Below are positions 38,901-50,622 of a stretch of 64,000 bases of DNA, piece by piece (position 1 is the stretch's first letter; each line of letters begins with the position of its first letter). The DNA comes from Batillaria attramentaria. Its lineage: Eukaryota; Mollusca; Gastropoda; Batillariidae. The position numbers and the translations under genes were made by a program. The notes beneath the pieces were generated by a model. That model worked only from the letters and a program-made list of their open reading frames with translations. It had not been told where the DNA came from and did no database searches. The stretch covers positions 361,001 to 425,000 of the forward strand of contig JACVVK020000147.1 of NCBI GenBank assembly GCA_018292915.2. The letters run 5' to 3'.

Positions 38901-41900
38901 ATGACAGACATGTATAAGAATTCATCAGAGAAACAGTGTGTCAAGTTTGATTTTCTAAACCTGACTGAAGACATGATTATATGAGAAGAAAACTCACACT
39001 TAAATGTTGCCCTTTCAAATCAAACCATTGACAACATGCAAAAATGGATACCCTCTGGAGAACTTCACAATATATGTAGAAGTAAGCAAGGTGGATAAAG
39101 ATGATGTGCTTCTTCAAACAACGCAAGTCTACACATCAAAATAGAATCTGCCTTCAGACATCTACGTGGAACATCTGTCTGTGATGAGTAGTAACCCATA
39201 AACAAAAGAAACCCCAAATCCAAAACGAAACAAAACACCAAAAAAGCAACTGACCATGAGCGCTGATTTGCCACTTCCTCCCTTCCCGACCAGGCCGATG
39301 ATTCCGGAGCTGGTAGAGATAATCTTGTTTACACAATGCTTGATCATAGTCTTGCGGCCAACAAACTGCTCATGGCGGCTGTCCACAAATGCTCGGTGAA
39401 GACGCAAGATGTGAGTGTCCTCGTCAAGCATTGCATCCTACAGAAATGACATACACGTACTTGAAAACTGGAAGTTGGCCACTGGAACCTCTCACATCAC
39501 CAAGAATTGTTTCATTTGTGGAGTCAAAATATCGTCACCTTTGGCTCTATGTCTAAGCTTTCGGTTTGTAGGATAATTCAGCAGAAGCATACAAGAAACC
39601 TCAACACACACATGCACAACAGCTGCAGATCTCGCAAGAAGTTCTGTCCCTGGCGCAGAGGTTGACAACAACTGTAACATGAGACACCGTAAGTGGATAA
39701 AACAGTTTAAACAAACCTCGTCTGGGCAGAGTCGTTGCACAGCCAGCCACAGCATGTTGAGAGCGCGTTGTCCAAACTCCTCCAGTCCAGCAACCATGGG
39801 TTTGTTGTCCACAACGCCACCCCATCGACACGGGTACCTGCACACACCACCACCAGACATACCCAGGTGAACATCAACTGTGAAACCTGAAGTTTAAATC
39901 AGGCCAGTTTCAACATAATGTGCCACATTATATTGGTTTAAACAAGTTTATTGCAATACAATTTGTTCAAAGTAACTAAGCAATTTCTGCTTGTTCATGC
40001 TCAGAAATTGTTTAGTTACTTTGAACAAATTGTATTGCAATAAACTTGTTTAAACCAGTATAATGTAGCATCCGTGTCCATAGAATTGAACCACAATAAA
40101 CAGTTTTGTGGTATTCTATACATGAAGGAAAATTTTTCCTGTGTCAACCAGACAAGACAGACGATAGAGGTGATATAACACGCTCACTTTGTTACATATG
40201 TAAGTTATATATAAAAAAGAAAAATATTGTTTCATGGGTAACTTCCTCACCCATCAAAAACTTCATGCCCGCTGGTGCGCACTCTGTTCTTCAAACTGTG
40301 GAGTCGCGCCTTTGCCTCCTCACTCTCCGACACAAAATCAGGCTTGAAGCCGAGGGGTATGTCTCTGCAATGGAAAAAGTACATGCTATAGACAAACACA
40401 ACCTGTAAGTTCTTGAGGAAAAGTAACCATACAGTATTTTTTGCCCTAAAATGTGTACCCTGTTAAGGGCGTGCAAATAAGCTCTCCAACATCACCTTAC
40501 TTTTCAAACAGGCTGTCACGGATGAAGAACACCGCCCTGCCCTTTGTCTTGGGGATGTCAGACAGTGCACCAAAGTGCATCTCGAGCTCTGTGACTGAAG
40601 CTCCCTGCTTGTACTGTCGCACACAGTCAAACTCAGGCGTGTCTGGCAGCTGACACTGGCTGGGCACCCAACCGTAACGCTCACCCAGCAGACCCACAAA
40701 CAGCTGGCACTTGGTGAGCTCCTGTAGGCACAGCTCCAGCGTTCTGGTCCATAGACAGTAGAATGGGTCAAGATTCAACATTTTTATTTGCCATGAGCAG
40801 AACAGCACCAAGACAAATGTAATAAAGAAAAATAATCAATCAAAAAGGTTCACATTGTGAGAAGGAAGAGAAAAAAGAGAAAGAGGGAGGGAGAGAGAGA
40901 ATGACTGTTCTTCATGAACATGTAGAGTGTGTCTGCACTGAAAACAAACCACAAGTGTGCCCTTTTAGTATCATAAGCAGAGTCAAACTTCAAATTCTAC
41001 ACCAACCTGTCACTCACAGTCTCATCCTGTCTTTCACAAATCACTTTCACACAGTCATCAAATACAACTCATGCACTATACCACTATATAAGCTACCCTT
41101 TACATTAATTTTCAAAACACTCTCATAGCATTAACAGACAAACAACTCACCATTCTTTCCATCCAGTTGCACTTACTTCACACTTACGATACCACACATC
41201 ACTGCACCATCAGTGTCACACCATATCTACTGTTCTGTCAAAATAACGAAGCCTGAGTGCCTTGGATTCCATAGGCTGATTGAAAAAAATCCCATAAACA
41301 CACATGACCAAAATCTATGCCTTAGTAACTAGTAACAGAAGTGCGCACCTGTTATTTCTGGTGTCCTCCTCAGTGACCCCCCACCGCAGGTCCATCTCAA
41401 ACACGTTGATGAAGTGGTGCCGTCCAAGTGCGCGCAGCTCCGGAAACACGAAGCGCGTCAGCAAGTCTCGCTCTCCGTGCATGTCTCGGAACGTGGACGA
41501 GATGAAGACGCGTGCGGTGCGCCACCTGGTGAGAAAAAGTCAGAAGTGAAACCACGCAGGACAGAATATTTGCAGGCCAAAAGTCTCAGTGCATTTGTAT
41601 CTGAGGTTTCCACACTCTGAAGAGCTGCCTACCAGTGTGACACCACATGTCATGCTTGCAACTGAGCGAGAAAAAGATACACACCAAAACAGCCATGACA
41701 ATCAGACTAGTCTCCTGATGGTTAAGCATGGACGGTCAAAGTTGGTCAAAGTAACTTCACAACACTGTAACCTAACACTGCTTTTTCTGTACGAGTGAAG
41801 TGTGAAACACTGTAATGCTGCTAAAGTCTGTTCGATTTGTGAAGGCTGCAAGCAAATCACATCAGCAAGCTGAAAATGGGACGGTGCTCCCCACACAAGC

Positions 41901-44338
41901 TGTCTTCAACTCTGTACATGGTATGGTATGGTAGACTTCTCCTCGGCGCACATATCCATCTCTGCTGAAATGCTCACGGTGCCGCAGGGCTGGAGGACAA
42001 AGCAGTGAAAGCCTGCTGCCTCTAAGCAATACTTTATGTGCAAACCTCCACCCTGCTATTCACTCTGGTGCGTGTGACAGTATTTCCGTTTACCATGACA
42101 CCGGCCACAGCCTACTCTTCTTCGAAAGACGAACGTGGGATTTGTAGCGTGCACACTTGATATATGTGGGTGCATGTGTACACGAAAGCGGGACAGTCAC
42201 CGTAAACGAGTCTGCACATGGATTTGACTCGATATGGTAAGGAAAAATCCCACCATATTCCTGCCCACTGGGGACTCAAACCAGGCAGCTCAGGATCCAA
42301 AGTCTGTACTGCATGTCTGTCTGTACATGTACTGCAGACACAATTATTTGTAAGCACGTACAACCACCACCTTGGTTATCTTTACACTAAGACACACACC
42401 TAGGAACCATTGCAGATACAGGTAATGGTTTCTCAGGGGTGAATGCAGGTGACTGTTTGTCCGCAGACTCCAGAGCGATGGGCGTTGGGGTCAGGAGATT
42501 GAAGGCCGTGTCTATGTTCTCCACATGCAGTAACTGACCACCGCTCCCTCGCTCTGCTATGAACCTGCGACCAGAAGGAGCAAAAATGAACACGATTTTT
42601 GTGACACTTTGTTCAAATCAAGCCCAGCATTTTTTTTTTTTTTTTTGGGGGGGGGGGGGGTGAATCAGCAAGAGGGTTTCCGGCTCAAGGCACAGAAGAC
42701 ATTCCGGAAGGGGGGGGGGGGGGTGAATCAGCAAGAGGGTTTCCGGCTCAAGGCACAGAAGACATTCCGGAAGGTTTTTTTGGGGGGTGGTTGTTGTTTG
42801 TTTTTCTTGTATTTTTACTTTCCCTTATCGTCTTCCCTTTTCTTTTCCTTTTTACACTACAGTGATTGTCTTTATTTATTTTGTGATTTTTTTTGTGGTA
42901 ATGTGTATATGTACATATTTTTGTATCCCAGCATCTTCCAATCAGGAAAATGAAAGGTCATCTCACTGGTTGTAAAATGCAAGTAAACCCAAGCAATACC
43001 CATATCATACCTCAGAATGGCATCACTGAAGCCGGAGATGTAGATGTCGTTTTCATGTTCAGACTTGATCTCAGTGTTGAACCTAGGAGACAAGGATCAA
43101 AAGTTCTTAATTCAAATGAAATTCAGCATAAATTACTACTGTGCTGCAACATATCTGCCACTCCATACACACCTGCACACAGACGCAAACATGCACACAC
43201 ACTCACAAACACCTGCATGCTCGCTCACGCACGCACACACACAGCACAAAATATCATTCATTCCTTTCTTTCAACCTGACCAGAGAATCAAGATGTACAT
43301 TCCACCCCTGTGAACTGTCCAGCTGCACACTATTAAATACAGACTCAGGGGTGCCACTTTCTGAGTGACAAAAAGCCGGAAAACTGACCCTCAAAATGTG
43401 AATGGCCGGAAAGGCAGACTCCTGAGCCAGTGGAAGGAGGGACTTTGCCGAAACAAAGTGAAAAGCGGAGGGGGGGGGGGGGGGGGGAGTGTACACATGC
43501 TACGCAGACAAAAACCTTTACCAATCGTAATACAACCCGCATTCCCATTTGGGACCAATCACAGGAGCGGCCAGGCTTGGGCCCGCAAAGACAGCTTACC
43601 ACAGTGCTATTGGAAACGACCGACGGTCCAGCAATACACACAGGCTCATGATTTTTAGGCCGCAAAAGCAGGAACACCTTTTAAAAAGCAGGAAAGCACT
43701 TCATAGCCGGTTCAAAAAGCACAAAGAGTGGCAGCCATAAAGACGGAACATGCCGGATGACAATCAAACCAAACCCGAACAAACGTTGCAAGCACGTTGC
43801 TAAGCCGGAACTCGGCACGTTCTGATTTTCCCAGTCCGGAATTCCGGCCATAGCCGGAAAAGTGGCACCCCTGTAAGCTGGAACTCGGCACGTTCTGATT
43901 TTCCCAGTCCGGAATTCCGGCCACAGCCGGAAAAGTGGCACCCCTGCAGACTATTAATGTGTGTTTGACTGTCGCGGGCAAACACATATCATTCACACGG
44001 CCACAGGCACAATGCCACCCACAAGGAAATATCCCATGCCTACCCACAGGGCGATCACAACCAAGTTGTTAGCATGACGCTGAGCCCTACCCTCGTACTT
44101 CTAATCCGTGCCCCATCCTCATCAAACAATGTCACTTACTTGCAGTTTTTCCTTGCTGACCATCCAGTCCTACAATCCCACCCACAAGGAAATATCTCAT
44201 ACCTGCCCACTGGGCGATCAAAACCGAGTTGTTAGCATGAGTTTTATCTGGCTCATCCCAATCTATCCTTTTGTTGTGGGTTTTATCCTTTTAATTGTCT
44301 CTGCCTATCCTTTATCACTTCTACTCAGTTGTGTTGTG

Positions 44339-44388
<50 letters not shown>

Positions 44389-46667
44389 CCTTTTACTTTT
44401 TTTTAGTTGTACTTACGTAGTGTACACTGAGTGATTTTTTTTTTTAACTTCGGTTTTAGAATGTAAGGCGCCTAGAGCTCGCTCCCCAGGGATAGGCACC
44501 CTATAAATATTATTATTATTATTATTATTATGACCACCCAGTCCTACCCTTCTACCTCTAATCTATGCCCCAATGTTACAAAACACCATCACTTACTTGC
44601 AGTTTTTCCCTGCTGCACAGATGCTGACATAGAGCATGTTTGGGTTGACTAGACGTCGGTAGGGCCTCAAGAAGTCCAATATCAGCCTGCCTGTTGGTTG
44701 GTCTGGCTCCAGGTGGAAGCCAAGCACAATGAGATTGTCAATCTGGACACACAAATAATACAATCAGAACCAGATGTAGGGGTGTTCTTTGACAGTGTTC
44801 CCTGTGATTTGAAAATACAAGGGTGAATGGGACCCTCTCTCCATAGTTTTAAGCGTCTTGTTGTAAACTTGGAGGGCCCATGGTCTTTTGGTATGAAGTT
44901 TATTCTCTGCATGAAGGCTTTTTTTTTTGTCTCTGTTGACCCTGGAGGGAACTGTGAGGCTGCAGTAAAATGGTGTTATTGCTATCACTGGGATGTTATG
45001 TGGGAATTATCTTCAGCCATGGTAACCACCTGTATGTCAACAGTCACTTTCTAGCAACAGAGATAAAGTCCTCTGAAGACAGAGTGGAGCTGCCCACGTG
45101 GCACGGTATTTAAATTCTGTCATACACCCGATAATAATGATACGAGTATTGTGTAGGCACTTTCTCCAATTTCTTTAACTGGCTAAGGGCGCTGCGAGCT
45201 GAGCCCAACATGCATGCTCACAAGAACCACACATTCTCTAACATACTGGACACCTTACAATTACAATCAACACATTACAATCACGTGGTGTAAAGGGTCA
45301 GCTCAGCAAGTTCAGTTTCGGAATTTGGAGTTGCATTTTGATTCAAATTTTGTGTACTGAACATTTCCAAAGCAGACGGGGAGGACGCCGGATTACCCGG
45401 AGAGAACCCCCAACGACTGGCCCCAATGAACAGTGTCATGTACGAGAAGGAACAATTCTTTGCCTTGTGTGGGACTCGAACCTGACCTCTCACATTGGGG
45501 ACAAAGTCTCCTAACCACTAGACCACCGACATCCAACCCTCACATCTGAAGGGATGACCCTGGGGGTGTTAAGGCCCACGCACACCAACAACAACTGGTC
45601 AATTCTGAGACCAGTACTGAAGAACACCTCACCGGTACACGGTCTCTCAGCTTCTCTCCCAGCACCCAGTGAGGAAAACCGGACATCATCTCCCTTCTCT
45701 GCAATCAAAAGAACAGGTCAGCTCATTATACTAAAACTTGCTTGCCTTTGCTCAGGCACGTACCAAAAAGCCGAGCTGCCCTGAAAAGCTAACGTGTCAC
45801 TGGGTCAAAAGATTCATTGAGGACGTGGAACATGGAGAGGTGGTGTAGTGAAACCTGTGCAGGGTACCTAAAGGGCCTTTGGTCACTGATGCTGGAGAGC
45901 ATCAGTGACAGTGTAACCTCAAATACTTTGCGGTAAAAAGACCATTCTTTGCAGTAAAAAGACCACAAGGCAGGAGAGGGCTCTGGGTCTCGAGACACAC
46001 AATGCTTTACATATGGCGTTACAAGTACTCTCGTAGGTAGCCCAGTATAATCAGAGCTTGTCGCTGGCTGATTCTGCTGATCTGGAAAATTTATTTTTTA
46101 AAAGTTCTCAATTTAGAAAATCTAACTGTCAAAAGTTTTCAATCCAGCCAATTCAATTTTTGAAAGTTCTCATTCTGGATATCTAGAGTGTTCAGGAAAA
46201 CTGGCACCCCAACTTATCTTACAGCGGTTGATTCAATATCCTCCAACCCACTCACAACACCACAAGAGCACATCTTGGCTTCAACTCATCAAAAAGCAAC
46301 CCACCTTCCTCTCATCCCAAGACGAGGCATCACTGTTGTCGACCAACGGCAAGCTGTCCAGCAACCGAGCCAAATTATCGAGAATGGTGCCCCTCTCCAC
46401 ATCCACAGTGCGTGCCACCATTGCATCATGAAGCACCAGCTCACTTTCCTCGCACGAGTATTTGCACATCAGCGCAAGCAGCAAGGACACTTCTGCCACC
46501 TGAGACACAGAGGATGTTTCTTTTCTTTTACTCTTTATTGTCCCTTTCTGGAAAATTTGGGGGAAGAGGTGTGCAGTGCAACCCACAAGTCTGATGTCAT
46601 CTGCCTTGGTTTAAACAGATTTATTTTGTTGAGTACAGTAAAGATACAAGGAAACAATTCTGAGCAT

Positions 46668-46712
<45 letters not shown>

Positions 46713-47323
46713 GGACAGACTAGTCAAATGCTTCCTGAAAGAAATGGGTTTTAAGACAGGATTTGAAATAGGACAATGTCGGGGAGTGACGGATGGAGGC
46801 AGGCAAGGTTTTCCATGCTTAGGGACCGAAGCAAGAAAAAGCATGTTCACCGCATGTTTTTGAGTTAAGAGTGCGGGAGTCGGAATTTGCATGTGTCAAC
46901 GGAGCGAAGGGACCTTGAGGTGGTGTACAGCCGCAGCAAGTCAGAAATGTATGGAGGCGAGGACTGGCTACTAGACAGTATTATGTATCATGGCTAAACT
47001 TGGGGTCGAACCAAGGCTTCACTGTGATGGATGTTCAGTATTGCACCTGCTGCTCACCCTCACTTTCTTCCAGCCCTAGCTCTTTAGCATGCCAACTGGT
47101 GTTCCTCCCAAGCTGGGGGGATTTTTTTTCAGGTTTTATATGTATGATGATGAGGATGAGGGTGATGGTAGGATGCTGCCATGTAGGTCCAACCTGGGAC
47201 AAAGTTTATCGTAAATCTGTCATACAGTGCCAGATCACAGACTACCACAGAAGCATCACATCATGTCCTCATCATCATGCATAAGAAAAACTGACCAAAC
47301 TTCCGAGCCCTCCATGGATTCAA

Positions 47324-47362
<39 letters not shown>

Positions 47363-47545
47363 GGGGGGGGGGGCGGCACTGCTGGAGTTCAATTCAAGCC
47401 AGAGCCACCAAAAACAAAAAGAAAAAAAAGTGGGGGGGAGGGGGGGGTGTGTGAAGAGACAGGATTGAGTTTTGAGTTTGGGGGGGGTGGGGGGTGCACT
47501 GCTGGAGTTCAAGCCAGAGCCACCAAAAAAAAAAAAAAAAAATGT

Positions 47546-47577
<32 letters not shown>

Positions 47578-50383
47578 GACAGGGTTGAGTTTTGAGTTTC
47601 TGAAAGTAAATTGTTGTAGTATAATGTGGACTTACAGTTCGACTCTGGCCGAGACCTCTCCTCGCTCCATCACATGGCACCATCATTTGAGAGTCCACAC
47701 TGCAGATAATAACTGTCCGCCCCTTGATTGGCTGCACATTATGCACCGTGGCAATCTTCACAGCAGTATCTAGCGCTTTCCGATATCGTTTGATGATGTT
47801 CAGGTCAAATGGCGTTTCTCTAGAAATGAGAGAAGACGAATTCTGAGACATATAAACTGGCGCCACAAGCAGAAACACACAAAAAAAATACTACGCTGAT
47901 AGCGAAGCGTCACAGATGCAGGAGTATACGCCACCACCGAGTCTAGAAAAATAAAGCACTCAGATATACCAAAAGCATCCAGTTCATCCTGCATGTATCA
48001 GAGACCAACATTTATAGGAGCCTTTGTTTAAAAAACAAAACGAGGAAAAGAAGTCAACTTTATTTTTATTGTCAGTCACTCCCAGAGCATACTTTGTGCG
48101 TGTGCGTTTCTTGACACTCCACTTGAACGTCCCTTGGCGACATTCTAATTGAATGACTGATTGATTCTTTTTGTTGTTTTGTCCTTTGTTCGGTTGTTAT
48201 TTTTCACCGATACAACAGCCCTGAGGACAAACTGGGTTCAAACCATGTAAACCTTGCTGACCACACAAAATTCAACCTGTGCTTTACCTCCATCTGGTAG
48301 TGGGCACTGACTGCACTCTGGGCATGCCTGACAAAAATGCGCCCAGACCAAAAAGAAGGAAATCGCTGTTTCCCATAGCTTTCACCCCAAAGGGTCCGAG
48401 TCAGAATTTCATGAGGTCCTTTTGCAATTTCTGAGAGTCTTTTCAGCTAGTAATACCTTTTTTTTGGTTTCCTTTTCTAGGCCCGTATGTAAAAGTCGAG
48501 GTTAATTTAACCCACGGGTACGGGCCTAACCCTGACTAGGACGAAAGAAACCAAGAAACAAAATTACATAAAAAAGGAGGCGAAGAAAGGAAGAAATAAA
48601 TCCTTAACAACGGCTTAGGCATCTTGCTGGGATGGACCTGCTGCCTGATTTAAAACAAAAAACAGAAAATTTCACCCTAGGGCTAGTTTAGTTTGAGGTT
48701 AGACTTTATCCCGGGGCTAAAATCCCTAAACTCGACTTCTACATGCGGAGCCTGGTCCCTCCGGCACACAGCTGCTGTCTCTGGCAATGGGTTCACGTCT
48801 TGCATCACAGTTTGACTTGCCAGTTTCTTATTCTGGCCGGTCGTTGAACTTCAAGTCAAATTATCACTAGTCATCACTACTCGTGCAACTATTCTGTCAC
48901 CAACACTGAGTAAAGATCGTTCGAACGGGCAGGGCAGTACCAGAAAAAACATGTGCTTCCCTGGGACGCAGTGACTCTAATTTCTACAACATTTTTTTTT
49001 ATTTCTATGCGTATCTTATGCACTATAGTGCGTAATGGGAAACACTGGGAAAGCTTTTGCATCTCGGCACCCATGTACAATAGAACCTCTGTTGGACGAC
49101 CTCTTGTTCCGGCGACCACTTCCAATTCACGACTGGCTTTCCTTCTTAATTAGGTTTCCATTGAATGACCACCTCCAGTACCTGGTTGTCTGTTTCCAAG
49201 AGACGTTCTACTGTATTTTAATCAATGACAGCAGACTTACTGCGGTGTAGACTTAGCAGCTTTATTCTTCTCTTGACGTTTGATCCACCACTGGTTGGCT
49301 GCACCCCGCCCTCTTCCACGCCCGCTTCCCCGAGCCGCACCTCGGCCTCTCCCTGCAGGTACAGCATGCGCTGCAGAGGCTGCTTCCACAATATCGCTCT
49401 CTGAAATAAATAAAATAAATGAAATAAAATATAATAAAATAAAAAAAAGCATCTACACTAATTGGGATCAACCACAACCATTGTACTGTGAAAAAGATGC
49501 TGTCTGAGTATATATATCAGGCTAGTCATGACGCCCCTCTCCTGTAATCGAGAGTCATGGATCCAACCATAGGGAAAAAATCAACACATCAATATCTCTG
49601 TGGTGGCTGGACCAAAATTTATATAATGATAGGACACAATTGACGCTGAATAATGCTCCATGAAAATATACACTTTAGCCCTACAAGCTACAGTGCGTGC
49701 GTGTCTCTGTGAAAAATGTCCAACGCTAATACTTCGAGGTGAGGTTCGCCGTGCGCCATAGGGGATCCCATTTTAACTTCAATCAAGCTCAGCTAGTACA
49801 CATAATCGTACAGCTTAGGTACGCTGCCATTTTTCTGACATTAGCCAGACGTTTTCCGGTGCTTAGCCACCAAGCAAAAGATGGAGCCACAAGAAAGTTT
49901 GTTCGCTTGGATCCCTAACCCAGGATGTGACTTCCCCGATCACTCATGGTTTACCCAAACTAATATCAGGCATGCCTACCCCGCAATTAACATTTAAGTT
50001 AGTCAGGTGACTTGGTTTTGTCTAAGTCAGATTAAAAGAAGACTGATTTTGGAGATAAAAACTGTTCACACGTAATGGCAGCCATCTTGGCGAAAAGACC
50101 TGGTCTGGATTATGTTCCTTCTGTGCTCCGCCATGCAGTTATGCCACCTTGCTCATCCAGAGCTTCAGATTGTTTTTTAAATGTCATGGGCCCAATGACC
50201 CATGGCTGAGCAAAATGAGGGGTCAATTTTCAAAATGAGGGGTCATTGACAAAATCTTGAAACGAAAAAAAGTCAGAGGTGTACTAACTTTATTTAGTCC
50301 TTCTTGAAGAGGTAGCGCCTTCTTTTCTGCGCCCACACCTGAACAGCTTTTTCAAAGGGCATGTTTTGAAAGTTGGGTCCGGC

Positions 50384-50457
<74 letters not shown>

Positions 50458-50556
50458 AATGACAATGACAAACCTTTATTTTTCAACGGTAAAAGATTTT
50501 GGCCATCGGCCAGTTTACAACCTTGTCGTTGCTAAACTACAGAAACTTAGCAAGGA

Positions 50557-50622
<66 letters not shown>

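Noticed and set aside
36063..39437. NACHT plus WD40 as an NLR-type immune receptor
   Set aside because: TROVE and DUF4062 upstream, and long matches to TEP1 throughout, identify it as TEP1.
44108..44172. Extra TEP1 exon at the duplicated block
   Set aside because: Only the last 13 nt of the exon and the donor are present. No acceptor or coding continuation exists.
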